From Parasulfuritortus sp036391875 (GTDB lineage Bacteria; Pseudomonadota; Gammaproteobacteria; Burkholderiales; Thiobacillaceae): a stretch of DNA of 64,000 bases. Below, piece after piece: positions 11,899-20,269 of this stretch (positions are counted from its first letter, which is position 1; every line of letters starts with the position of its first letter). The DNA lies in contig DASVZA010000024.1 in NCBI GenBank assembly GCA_036391875.1, positions 173,718 through 237,717 of the forward strand, given 5' to 3'. A program made the position numbers and the translations under genes. The notes under the pieces are model-generated. The model ran no database searches and was not told where the DNA came from. It was given only the letters and a program-made list of their open reading frames with translations.

Positions 11899-13370
11899 CC
11901 GCCCCCGGTGCCGCATTCGCCGTTACCGTCGCGCACCAGACGGCCGATCTCGTTGCCTTCGGCGTCGATCAGGTTGAGGGTCAGCGGCATCTTGCCCAGG
12001 GCGTGGGTGGCGCAGGACAGGCAGGGGTCGAAGGCGCGGATGGCGACCTCGATGTGGTTGAGCAGGCCCTCGGTCAGTTCGCGGCCATCCAGGTATTTGC
12101 GCGCCACGGCGCGGATGGCCTCGTTCATCGCCTGGTTGTTGTGGGTGGTGGAGACGATCAGGTTGGCCCGGATCACCAGGTCGTCCTCGTCGACCCGGTA
12201 GTGGTGGATCAGGGTGCCGCGCGGCGCTTCCAGCACGCCGACGCCGCGGCCCTGGTGTTCGCCCTGGGTGAGCAGGTCGTCGCCCATGAGGTCGTCGTCG
12301 TGCAGCAGTTCCTTGATTGCCTCGGCACTGTGCAGCATCTCGATCATGCGTGCCCAGTGTGTGCCGAGGGTGGCGCCGGTCGCCCGGCCGTTGTCGTAGG
12401 CCATGAACTCGCGCCGTTCGGCGTCGGCCAGCGGGGTCGGGATGAAGTCGCACTGGCTGACCCGGGTCAGCGGCCCGACCCGGTACCAGCCGTCGTCGGG
12501 GCCGAGTTCGCGCAGGAAGGGGAACTTCATGTAGGACCACGACTTTACGTCCTCGTAGATGTGCTCCCAGTACTGGCTGTAGTCCTCGTGGTCGAACAAC
12601 GTCTTGCCGTGGCGGTCGCGGGCGCGCAGGCCGCCGTGATAGAGGTCCATGGCGCCGTCGGCCCGGATCAGGCTCAAGGTGTTGGCCTCGAAGCGGCCGA
12701 AGTCGTTGTACAGCTCGGGGTCCTGCTCGAACAGGCGGCGGGCCATCGCGACTGCATCGCGGCACCAGGCGATGATCTGGTAGATGTCGGCCAGCAGGGC
12801 GTCGCGTTCCGCCTTGTTCAGGTTCTTGTTGACGCCGCCGGGCACCGCGCCGGTGCCATGCACCCGCTTGCCGGCGGTGTGGCGGATGACTTCCTGGCCG
12901 TATTTGCGCAGCAGGACGCCCTGGCGGGCGATCTCGGGATATTCGGTGGCCACGCCGACGATGTTGCGCTTGGCGACATCGGAGCCGAAGCCGAACAGCA
13001 GGTCGGGCGAGGACAGGTGGAAGAAGTGCAGGGCGTGCGACTGCAGGATCTGGCCGTAGTGCATCAGCCGGCGCAACTTCTCGGCCGTAGGCGTCAGGTG
13101 CTCGACGCCGACCACCTGGTCCATGGCCTTGCAGGCGGCCAGGTGGTGCGATACCGGGCAGATGCCGCACAGGCGCTGGACCATGACCGGGATCTCCCAG
13201 TAGGGCCGGCCCTGGACGAACTTCTCGAAGCCGCGGAATTCGACGATGTGCAGCCGCGCCTGGGCGACGTGGTTGTTCTCGTCGAGCAGCAGGGTGACCT
13301 TGCCGTGGCCCTCGACCCGGGAGAGCGGCTCGATGGCGACGCGGCGCAGATTGGTAGCGGTCTCAGTCAT
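11892..13370 (-). CDS. hoxH: NAD-reducing [NiFe] hydrogenase, large catalytic subunit
   Basis: The 492-residue subunit holds the Ni-Fe(CN)2CO site where H2 is split. Four cysteine ligands are visible: Cys68 and Cys71 in RLCGICPVSHH, Cys450 and Cys453 in DPCLSCATH. Processing by HoxW should cut after His456 and release a 36-residue tail ending GECGTGGGC. That tail is longer than the 24 residues removed in the R. eutropha enzyme as I recall it, and is cysteine-containing. The subunit pairs with HoxY. It starts seven bases after the hoxY stop, inside the five-gene hox operon. Confidence 0.96.
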   Translation of the reverse strand: MTETATNLRRVAIEPLSRVEGHGKVTLLLDENNHVAQARLHIVEFRGFEKFVQGRPYWEIPVMVQRLCGICPVSHHLAACKAMDQVVGVEHLTPTAEKLRRLMHYGQILQSHALHFFHLSSPDLLFGFGSDVAKRNIVGVATEYPEIARQGVLLRKYGQEVIRHTAGKRVHGTGAVPGGVNKNLNKAERDALLADIYQIIAWCRDAVAMARRLFEQDPELYNDFGRFEANTLSLIRADGAMDLYHGGLRARDRHGKTLFDHEDYSQYWEHIYEDVKSWSYMKFPFLRELGPDDGWYRVGPLTRVSQCDFIPTPLADAERREFMAYDNGRATGATLGTHWARMIEMLHSAEAIKELLHDDDLMGDDLLTQGEHQGRGVGVLEAPRGTLIHHYRVDEDDLVIRANLIVSTTHNNQAMNEAIRAVARKYLDGRELTEGLLNHIEVAIRAFDPCLSCATHALGKMPLTLNLIDAEGNEIGRLVRDGNGECGTGGGC

Positions 13371-13376
13371 ATTCGA

Positions 13377-13913
13377 TCAGTCGTATTTGATCAGGCCGTG
13401 GCCAAGGCTGGGAGTCTGGCCGGCGACCAGGTCGGTCAGGAATTGCCAGAAGGCGTCGGCCGGCGGCGGGCAGCCGGGCAGGAAATAGTCGATCTTCACC
13501 ACCTCGTGCAGGGGGTGGACCTTGTCCAGCGGCAGCGGCAGCTCCGGGTCGTTGGGGATGCCGCCGTGGGCCAGGCCGGGCTCGGTCAGGTAGACCTCGG
13601 TCAGGCAGGCGCCCAGGTCGAGGTGGTTGCGCTGGGCCGGCAGGCCGCCGGTCACGGCGCAGGCACCGACCGCGACCAGGATCTTGCAGTTCCGGCGGAA
13701 TTCGCGCAGCACCTCGACGTTTTCCGCATTGCAGATGCCGCCTTCGACCAGGCCGATGTCGCATGGGCCGCAGTGCTTGATGTCGGTCAGCGGGGTGCGG
13801 TCGAACTCGACGTGCTTCAACAGTTCGAACAGCCGCTCGTCGATGTCGAGCAGCGACATGTGGCAGCCGAAGCAGCCGGCCAGGGAGGTGGTGGCGACGC
13901 GCAGCTTGGCCAT
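13377..13913 (-). CDS. hoxY: NAD-reducing [NiFe] hydrogenase, small subunit
   Basis: This 178-residue small subunit carries the proximal iron-sulfur cluster that takes electrons from the Ni-Fe site. Candidate ligands are the cysteines in AGCFGCHMS near the N-terminus, in VAVGACAVTGG and in FLPGCPPPAD. It is short, as in cytoplasmic group 3d enzymes, and has no twin-arginine signal, so the enzyme is cytoplasmic. The ATG overlaps the hoxU stop codon, which points to translational coupling and a 1:1 ratio. Confidence 0.95.
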   Translation of the reverse strand: MAKLRVATTSLAGCFGCHMSLLDIDERLFELLKHVEFDRTPLTDIKHCGPCDIGLVEGGICNAENVEVLREFRRNCKILVAVGACAVTGGLPAQRNHLDLGACLTEVYLTEPGLAHGGIPNDPELPLPLDKVHPLHEVVKIDYFLPGCPPPADAFWQFLTDLVAGQTPSLGHGLIKYD

Positions 13914-14668
13914 TACTGTCCCTCCTCGCAGGACGTGCAGGGCCGGGCCGGTGCTTGGGGGCGCGGCGCGTCGGCCAGGGCCTGGGCGCTGATCGGGCTG
14001 GGGTCGAAGCGGCGTTCGCCGATCGGCACGGCGAAGCCGACCCGCTTGGGCAGGATGGCGCCGACCGGGCAGACGTCGGCGGCCTTGTCGGTCAGGCTGA
14101 TATTGGTGTCGGCCAGCAGGCCGGATTCGGAGTTCACCACCAGGTGTTTGGTGATGCCGCGGCCGGCGAGGGCGAACACGCACTTGCCGTCGACCTCGCA
14201 GGAGGCGCGCACGCACAGCTCGCACAGGATGCAGCGGTTGAAGTCGATCCACAGGTCCGGGTGGCTGGCGTCGACCGGGCGGTCCGGGAACATGTGGCGG
14301 AAGCCGGCGGTCATGACGCCCAGGTCGTAGCCGAGCGCCTGGAGCAGGCAATTGCCGCTCTTCTCGCAGGACGGGCAGAAGTGGTTGCCCTCGGCGAACA
14401 GCATCTGCACCAGGGTGCGGCGCAGTGCGTTCATCTCCTCGGTGTCGCTCTCGACGGCCAGGCCGGCCTGGGCGGGCAGGGTGCAGGAGGTGGCGGTGCG
14501 GCCGCCCACCTTGACCGTGCATACCTTGCAGCTGCCGTGCGGCTTGAATTCGGGGTGGTAGCACAGATGGGGGATGTAGCGTCCGGCGCTCAGGGCGGCC
14601 TGCAGCACGGTCTGCCCCGGAGCGAACGGGACGGCCTGGCCGTCCAGGGTGAAGCTGTCTTCGCTCAT
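13913..14668 (-). CDS. hoxU: NAD-reducing hydrogenase, diaphorase small subunit
   Basis: This 251-residue iron-sulfur protein is homologous to the N-terminal part of NuoG and relays electrons from HoxHY to HoxF. The [2Fe-2S] ligands sit in HLCYHPEFKPHGSCKVC and the following TSC. The histidine-containing [4Fe-4S] motif is HFCPSCEKSGNC. A further cluster is suggested by CILCELC with a later CPVGA. It lacks the long NuoG C-terminal domain, as expected for HoxU. The ATG overlaps the hoxF stop by four bases. Confidence 0.95.
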   Translation of the reverse strand: MSEDSFTLDGQAVPFAPGQTVLQAALSAGRYIPHLCYHPEFKPHGSCKVCTVKVGGRTATSCTLPAQAGLAVESDTEEMNALRRTLVQMLFAEGNHFCPSCEKSGNCLLQALGYDLGVMTAGFRHMFPDRPVDASHPDLWIDFNRCILCELCVRASCEVDGKCVFALAGRGITKHLVVNSESGLLADTNISLTDKAADVCPVGAILPKRVGFAVPIGERRFDPSPISAQALADAPRPQAPARPCTSCEEGQ

Positions 14669-16473
14669 GTCCGCTCCCCTGTCAATGAGTTCGCCTCCTG
14701 GCGCAGATGGGCGCCGGCGTCGTCCCGGCCGGTCATGGCCCGGGCGCGGGCCAGCGAGCCGTCCAGGTCGAAGGCCGGCTCGAAGTCGAGCGATTTCAGC
14801 CGCCGCTCGAAGGCCGGCCGGAATCGCTTGAGCATGTCCAGGGTCGGGTTGCAGGCGGTATGGCCGAGTCCGCAATGCGCCGACTGCTGCAGGACCTGAT
14901 CGAGACGCTCGATCTCCTCCAGCTCGTGGCGGGTGCCGTGGCCGGCGGCGACCTTGGCCATGATCGATTTCAGCATGCTGGTGCCGACCCGGCAGGGCGT
15001 GCAGAAGCCGCACGACTCGTGGGCGAAGAAGTCGGTGAAGTTGTGGGCCACCTCGAACATGTCCCGGGTGTCGTCGAAGATCATGAAGGCGCCGGCCGTG
15101 GCCAGGTCCTCGAAGCACAGGCGGCGGTCGAATTCGTGCGGGCCGATGCAGGTGCCGGACGGGCCGCCGACCTGGACCGCCAGGCTGTTGGCGGCGCCGC
15201 AGTCGGCCAATACCTGGCGCACCGTGACGCCGAACGGGTACTCGTAGATACCGGGCCGGGCGCAGTCGCCGGAGACCGAGAGCAGCTTGGTGCCGCTCGA
15301 CTTCTCGGTGCCGAAGCCGCGGTACCAGTCGCCGCCGTGCAGGGCGACCAGGGCGGCGGCGCAGAAAGTCTCCACGTTGTTGACCACGGTGGGCTTCTGC
15401 AGGTAGCCGTGCGTGACCGGGAAGGGCGGCCGGTTGCGCGGGATGCCTCGCTTGCCTTCGAGCGATTCGATCAGGGCCGATTCCTCGCCGCAGATATAGG
15501 CGCCGGCGCCGAGGTGGATGGCGATGTCGAAATCGCAGCCGGAACAGCCGCGGATGCCGGTGCCGAGCAGGCCGGCCGCCCGGCGCTTGGCCAGGACCGC
15601 CTCGAGCGGTTCGAGCAGGTAGCGGTATTCTCCGCGCAGGTAAAGGAATCCTTGTCGGGCGCCGATGGCCAGGGCGCAGACGGTCATGCCTTCGAACATC
15701 AGGTCGGCATGGCGGGTGAGCAGGACCCGGTCCTTGAAGGTGCCGGGCTCGCCCTCGTCGGCATTGCAGACGACGTAACGGGCATCGCCCGCCGCCTCGC
15801 GGCAGGCGGCCCACTTGCGGCCGGTGGGGAAGCCCGCGCCGCCGCGGCCGCGCAGGTTGGCCTGGTCGAGTTGTTCGATGATGCCTTCCGGGCCGCGGTC
15901 CAGGGCGGCCTCCAAGGCCTGGCCGGCCATGTGGCCGCTGTCCAGCAGCAGGTCGTGGCGGCGGATGTTGTCATCGACCCGGAAGAACTCGGCCGGCCAG
16001 TCGGTGACCGGGATTTCGGCCCGGACCAGTTCAGCGATCTCGTTGATGCGTTGGTGACTCAGGTGCGGGATGGCGCGGCCGTTGGCCAGCAGGGCCGGGC
16101 CCTGGTCGCACATGCCGGTGCAGGACGTGGTGTCGACGCTGACCAGGCCGTCTTCGGACATCTTGCCCGGCTCCAGCCAGAGCTTGCTGCACAGGGTGCT
16201 CATCAGGGTCTGGTTGCCCAGCATGCGGTCGGTGACGTTGTCGGAGAACAGCAGCCGGTAGCGGCCCCTGGGTTCCGGACAGAGAAAGGAATAGAAGCCG
16301 GCCACGCCGCGCACACGGGCCAGGGGGATGTCCAGCGCCTCGGCCACATCGGCATCCATGCCGGCGGGGATGTGGTTGTAGACCTCCTGGATGTCGCCCA
16401 GTACCTGCAACAAGGACTCTGGCCGCCGCGGGTGGCGGGCCAGGATGGTATTCAGGTCGATGACTGGCGGCAT
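14665..16473 (-). CDS. hoxF: NAD-reducing hydrogenase, diaphorase large subunit (FMN/NAD)
   Basis: At 602 residues the protein has the size of R. eutropha HoxF, with a NuoE-like thioredoxin domain fused to a NuoF-like domain. The NuoF part shows the glycine-rich NAD/FMN loops (RGRGGAGFPTGRKW, CNADEGEPGTFKDR, GAGAYICGEESALIES) and [4Fe-4S] ligands in ESCGFCTPCR with a later Cys. In the NuoE-like part the first cysteine pair is replaced (FSDNVTD where CxxxxC is expected) and only SCTGMC remains, so that [2Fe-2S] cluster is probably absent, as in R. eutropha. First gene of the operon; AGGAA precedes the ATG. No clear promoter is visible in the 72-base gap. Confidence 0.96.
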   Translation of the reverse strand: MPPVIDLNTILARHPRRPESLLQVLGDIQEVYNHIPAGMDADVAEALDIPLARVRGVAGFYSFLCPEPRGRYRLLFSDNVTDRMLGNQTLMSTLCSKLWLEPGKMSEDGLVSVDTTSCTGMCDQGPALLANGRAIPHLSHQRINEIAELVRAEIPVTDWPAEFFRVDDNIRRHDLLLDSGHMAGQALEAALDRGPEGIIEQLDQANLRGRGGAGFPTGRKWAACREAAGDARYVVCNADEGEPGTFKDRVLLTRHADLMFEGMTVCALAIGARQGFLYLRGEYRYLLEPLEAVLAKRRAAGLLGTGIRGCSGCDFDIAIHLGAGAYICGEESALIESLEGKRGIPRNRPPFPVTHGYLQKPTVVNNVETFCAAALVALHGGDWYRGFGTEKSSGTKLLSVSGDCARPGIYEYPFGVTVRQVLADCGAANSLAVQVGGPSGTCIGPHEFDRRLCFEDLATAGAFMIFDDTRDMFEVAHNFTDFFAHESCGFCTPCRVGTSMLKSIMAKVAAGHGTRHELEEIERLDQVLQQSAHCGLGHTACNPTLDMLKRFRPAFERRLKSLDFEPAFDLDGSLARARAMTGRDDAGAHLRQEANSLTGERT

Positions 16474-16545
16474 GACTGATTCCTGGAAAGGAACATGGCT
16501 ATCAGTCTACTACGCTCTCAATACTTATCCATGACATCGATGGGT

Positions 16546-18099
16546 TTACCGGCCGTTGCGCACGAACAACCGATAGTGCTTGTAGCGGTCGCGTGGACGG
16601 TAGCCGTTCCAGACTTCCCGCATCGGTTCGTGCAGCTCCGGCTTGCTGCGCGTGGTCAGCCAATAGGCGCATTCGCCCTTGAGGTGGTAGCGCTCGCCCA
16701 GGTGCAGGCGCAGCATGGTGGCCATGGCCGGATCGACCTCGGCCCGCAAGCAGGCGTTGGCCGGCAGGTGCCGGGCCATGTCGTCGATCAGCGGGCGATA
16801 GCCCCAACCGGCCTCGGCCCAGGGCCGGAACAGCATGATCAGCAGGAACCAGGTCAGCGCCATGCCGGTGGCCCAGACCAGGACCGGACGGACCTTGGCC
16901 CGCGGGAACAGGGGAATGGCCACCAGCCAGAGCAGGGTGGCCGCTGCGGCTCCCAGTATCATGCCCGGACCCACATGGCCGGCCCGGTAGAGCGGGGTCA
17001 TGTGCTTCAGGTGGCTGGCGATCTGGTACGGCATGCCCCATTCCAGGGCCGCGAAGTAGATCCAGAAGGCCAGGGCGAAGAACATGAAGCAGAGCACGCC
17101 GAACCAGTAGAAGCCCTGGGCCTCGCCGCGCTTGAGGGTGTCGACGCCGTGCGCGGCTAGGAGCGACAGCGGGATCAGGAGGGGCAGCGAGCTGCCGCCC
17201 GAATGGCTGGGCCAGAGGCCGAGCACGAAGGTTATCAGCAGGGCGCCCAGCACAGGATGCAGCGAGGATTCGCGGCCCAGGCGGCGGTGCTCGTGCCAGA
17301 TCGTCCAGAGCGCCAGCGGCCAGACCGGCCAGGTGAACCAGGACAACTGGTTGAGCAGGGAAGCGGGGGTCTGGTCCGGCTTGAGCCGGGAGGTGAATTC
17401 GCGCCACCATGTGTCGACAGCGTGGTCGCCGGACAGATGCAGCGCCGCCAGCCAAGCCGCCAGCAGGACGGTCAGGCCGGCCAGGCCGAGGAGGAGCGAG
17501 CGGCGGTAGTTGCGGCTGCGCCAATCGCGGGACAACAGCGGCAGCAGTACGATCAGCAGGGTCGCCACCAGGTCGGGCAGGCCTCGGCTCAGGGCCAGGA
17601 CCAGGCCCGCGACGGCGATCCCCGCTGCCCCCCGGCGCGGGTTCTCCCTGGCCTGGGAGATGCCGTACAGCAGCCAAGCATAGCCCATCAACAGGGCGGT
17701 TTCCGGCAACAGGGCGTGGGCACGCAGCATCAGGCCAAAGCTGCCCATCAGGGCCAGGGCCGCGGCGGCGCCGTAGCCGGGACCGAACAGGTTCCGGGCG
17801 GCCATCGCGGTGAAGACCAGCGCACCCAGGGTCAGACCACCGCTGGCCAGGCGGGCGCCGTCCTGGGCGTCCAGCCAGGGCTGGCTGAGCCAGGCGAACA
17901 GGCCGGCGATCAGGGTATGGAAGGGGGAGGGCGAGCCGGCGGCCAGGCCGCCGTGCTCCAGCCAGTCAAGCACCGGCCTCAAGGCCATGGCTTCTTCCGG
18001 CTTCCAGGCGTCGCGGCCGGTCAGTCCGAAGAAGCACCAGACGGCCAGGAAGACCAGGAGCCAGAATTTTTCGCTTCGGCTGGGGGCGTGCAGGGTCAT
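16546..18099 (-). CDS. PMT/ArnT-like membrane glycosyltransferase
   Basis: This 517-residue protein has about a dozen hydrophobic helices. After the first helix it has GRDAWKPEEA, the acidic periplasmic loop typical of GT39/GT83-type lipid-linked sugar transferases such as ArnT. A soluble C-terminal domain follows the last helix (about 430-517). Such enzymes move a sugar from a polyprenyl carrier to a protein or lipid A outside the membrane. The acceptor cannot be told, and no arnBCADEF-type genes are nearby. It lies downstream of rpmE beyond a terminator, so it likely has its own promoter. Confidence 0.8.
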   Translation of the reverse strand: MTLHAPSRSEKFWLLVFLAVWCFFGLTGRDAWKPEEAMALRPVLDWLEHGGLAAGSPSPFHTLIAGLFAWLSQPWLDAQDGARLASGGLTLGALVFTAMAARNLFGPGYGAAAALALMGSFGLMLRAHALLPETALLMGYAWLLYGISQARENPRRGAAGIAVAGLVLALSRGLPDLVATLLIVLLPLLSRDWRSRNYRRSLLLGLAGLTVLLAAWLAALHLSGDHAVDTWWREFTSRLKPDQTPASLLNQLSWFTWPVWPLALWTIWHEHRRLGRESSLHPVLGALLITFVLGLWPSHSGGSSLPLLIPLSLLAAHGVDTLKRGEAQGFYWFGVLCFMFFALAFWIYFAALEWGMPYQIASHLKHMTPLYRAGHVGPGMILGAAAATLLWLVAIPLFPRAKVRPVLVWATGMALTWFLLIMLFRPWAEAGWGYRPLIDDMARHLPANACLRAEVDPAMATMLRLHLGERYHLKGECAYWLTTRSKPELHEPMREVWNGYRPRDRYKHYRLFVRNGR

Positions 18100-18114
18100 G
18101 GCGTCGGTTTAAAC

Positions 18115-18139
18115 AAAAAAGGCAGCCTTGAGCTGCCTT
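18115..18139 (-). terminator. Intrinsic terminator of rpmE
   Basis: The stem aaggcagc / gctgcctt (8 bp, 5-nt loop) is followed on the minus strand by a T6 run. It ends rpmE and lies before the next minus-strand gene. Confidence 0.9.
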
Positions 18140-18160
18140 CTTGCCAGAACTTTTGCAGGA

Positions 18161-18367
18161 TTACTTCTTCATGCCGTACTTCTGACGGAACTTCTCGACG
18201 CGGCCGGCGGTGTCCACGATCTTCTGCTTGCCGGTATAGAACGGATGGCAGGAGGAGCAGACTTCCACATGCAGGTCTTTGCCCATGGTGGAGCGGGTCT
18301 TGAACGTGGCGCCACAGCCGCAAACCACGTTGATTTCTTTGTAATCGGGGTGAATGCCGGATTTCAT
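18161..18367 (-). CDS. rpmE: 50S ribosomal protein L31, zinc-binding form
   Basis: This 68-residue protein keeps all four zinc ligands of the C+ type L31: Cys16, Cys18, Cys37 and Cys40. It forms part of the intersubunit bridge of the ribosome. The zinc-free paralogue (YkgM type) replaces this form when zinc is short; none is in the window. The gene is monocistronic, with a clear promoter and terminator. Confidence 0.97.
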   Translation of the reverse strand: MKSGIHPDYKEINVVCGCGATFKTRSTMGKDLHVEVCSSCHPFYTGKQKIVDTAGRVEKFRQKYGMKK

Positions 18368-18404
18368 GATGCACTCTTTTCAAAACGAACCGGGAAAGCG
18401 CGGG

Positions 18405-18433
18405 ATTATCCACGAAAGGGTAGACCAGGGCAA
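18405..18433 (-). promoter_or_regulatory. Sigma-70 promoter of rpmE
   Basis: On the minus strand TTGCCC (18433-18428) and GATAAT (18410-18405) have the ideal 17-base spacing. The start is expected near 18398, giving a leader of about 30 nt. Confidence 0.6.
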
Positions 18434-18445
18434 GTCCGTTTGGTT

Positions 18446-18727
18446 TCAACGGCCTGCCGGGGGCGGGATGTCCGGCGCGGTCTGGATTTCCAGGTCGGCC
18501 AGCCAGGTCAGCGCCGCGTCCCGGCCGGCGCCGCACATCTCGGCCGAGGCTTGCAGGCCGGCACAGAAGGCCGGCCGTTCGGGAAGGCCGAAGAGCGCGC
18601 AGCGCAGGTCTTTGGTCAACTGGATGCAGGGCACGCCCGCCGGCTTGCCTTCCGGCATGCCCGGGATCGGGCTGGTGATCGAAGGGGCGATGCAGCAGGC
18701 GCCGCAGCCGGACCGGCAGTCAAGCAT
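18446..18727 (-). CDS. YkgJ-family cysteine-cluster protein
   Basis: This 93-residue protein begins MLDCRSGCGACC and has further cysteines at PCIQ, LRCALF, FCAGL and EMCG. That is the spacing of the YkgJ/UPF0153 family, thought to bind zinc or an iron-sulfur cluster. No activity is established. The start overlaps the end of the upstream CLC channel gene by eight bases, so the two are translationally coupled, though a functional link is unknown. Confidence 0.85.
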   Translation of the reverse strand: MLDCRSGCGACCIAPSITSPIPGMPEGKPAGVPCIQLTKDLRCALFGLPERPAFCAGLQASAEMCGAGRDAALTWLADLEIQTAPDIPPPAGR

Positions 18728-20114
18728 GGTCGGCGTTCCTCGTCTCGGCTTGCGCCGGACCGGCCTTGGCCAGGTAGCGCAGCGCCATGGTGCGGTAGAG
18801 CGGCGGGCAGAGGGTGCGCGATATGCCAGAGGCGAGCAGGGTGACGATCATCAGATCGATCACCATGCCGTAGCCGCTGACCATCTCCATGACGATGACG
18901 AAGGCGGTGATCGGCGCCTGGGTCACGGCGGCCAGGAAGCCGGCCATGCACAGCACGTTGGTCATGCCCGGCTGGTAGCTGGTCTGGATCAGGCTGTGCA
19001 GGTTCTGGCCGAGGCCTGCGCCGACCGCCAGCGAGGGCGCGAACAGACCGCCGGGGATGCCGCTGGAGAAGGACACCAGGGTGGCGAGAAACTTGTCGAT
19101 GCCGTAGTGCCAGGGCAGCGTCGCATCCTGGGCCAGCAGGTGCTTGGCCTCGCCGTAGCCGGTGCCGTAGGTCAGCCCGCCCGAGACAGCGCCGATCAGC
19201 GCGACCAGCAGGCCGCAGCCGGCGGCGAACCAGACCGGGTAGTCTGACCGCCAGCGGCCGACCGGGCCGGGCAGCCGGTTGGCGGTGGCGAACAGCAGGA
19301 GGCGGGAAAAGCCGCCGCCGGCCACGCCGCAGAGCAGCGCGGCGGCCAGGAGCAGCAGCGGCGGGTGGCTGTTCTCGACGCCGGTGATGTTGATCCAGCC
19401 GAAATAGGCGTAGTTGCCGAAGAAGGCCTGGCCGACGACCCCGGCGATGACGATGGCGGTGATGATCAGGCCGCTCATGCCTTCCTCGAGGCCGTGGCTG
19501 AGTTCCTCGATGGCGAAGACGATGCCGGCCAGCGGCGCGTTGAAGGCGGCAGCGATGCCTGCCGCGCCGCCAGCCGCTAGCAGATGGCGGCGGCTGACCT
19601 GCAGTCGGCGCGGCAGGCGCTCGCCCAGCACGGCCATGAAGGAGGCGCCGATCTGGACCATGGGACCTTCTCGTCCGGCCGAGAAGCCGGCGAAGATGGC
19701 CGCGATGCCGAGCGCCAGCTTGCCGAACAGGATGCGCAGCGAGAGCAGTGGCCGGGGCAGGCGTCGATGGCCGCCGTGCTGGGCCAGTTCGGCCATCACC
19801 TGGGGGATGCCGCTGCCTTCGGTGCCGGCGAAGAAGCGCCGGGTCAGCCAGACGATCAGCGCGCCGCCCAGCGGTGCGCTGACGAAGGACCATAAGGGAA
19901 AGCGCCCGTCCAGCGCGTGCAGCGAGTCGACCGCGAATTCCGTCACGTTGGCGAACAGCACGGCGGTGAGACCGGTCAGCAGGGCGCCGCTCCAGAAGAT
20001 GAGGCGGCCTGTCCAGATGTGGCGATAGGCGATCTGGCGGCGTTTCAGCCGGCTTAGGATGTCGAGGATGCGGGTACGCAGCGAAGGGGAAGGGGGGAAG
20101 GATTGGTCATCCAT
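18720..20114 (-). CDS. CLC-family chloride channel / H+-Cl- antiporter
   Basis: This 464-residue inner-membrane protein has the three CLC selectivity motifs: GSGIPQ (100-105), GREGP (147-151, with gating Glu149) and GGLFAPS (about 358). The external gating glutamate is present. In bacteria such proteins often exchange chloride for protons, for example in acid stress. The whole protein is the membrane domain; there are no C-terminal CBS domains. It overlaps the ykgJ-like gene downstream. Antiporter versus channel cannot be decided from sequence alone. Confidence 0.92.
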   Translation of the reverse strand: MDDQSFPPSPSLRTRILDILSRLKRRQIAYRHIWTGRLIFWSGALLTGLTAVLFANVTEFAVDSLHALDGRFPLWSFVSAPLGGALIVWLTRRFFAGTEGSGIPQVMAELAQHGGHRRLPRPLLSLRILFGKLALGIAAIFAGFSAGREGPMVQIGASFMAVLGERLPRRLQVSRRHLLAAGGAAGIAAAFNAPLAGIVFAIEELSHGLEEGMSGLIITAIVIAGVVGQAFFGNYAYFGWINITGVENSHPPLLLLAAALLCGVAGGGFSRLLLFATANRLPGPVGRWRSDYPVWFAAGCGLLVALIGAVSGGLTYGTGYGEAKHLLAQDATLPWHYGIDKFLATLVSFSSGIPGGLFAPSLAVGAGLGQNLHSLIQTSYQPGMTNVLCMAGFLAAVTQAPITAFVIVMEMVSGYGMVIDLMIVTLLASGISRTLCPPLYRTMALRYLAKAGPAQAETRNADHA

Positions 20115-20269
20115 GTATTGATGGTATCAAACCTTGCCCTGGAGCTTGGTCTCCTTCTTTCCGAATCCAACGGAGATGACCGCCATACCCTTCGCGGATG
20201 AACGGATTTATGGCGCAGTCGCACCCGCACCCGTCATGGGCCCTGTCTACCGCAAGGCGGCGCCCACCA

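Noticed and set aside
16474..16545. Promoter or sigma-54 site before hoxF
   Set aside because: I looked for TGGCAC-N5-TTGC and for sigma-70 boxes in the 72-base gap and saw no convincing match; the promoter may lie within the upstream gene end or use another factor.
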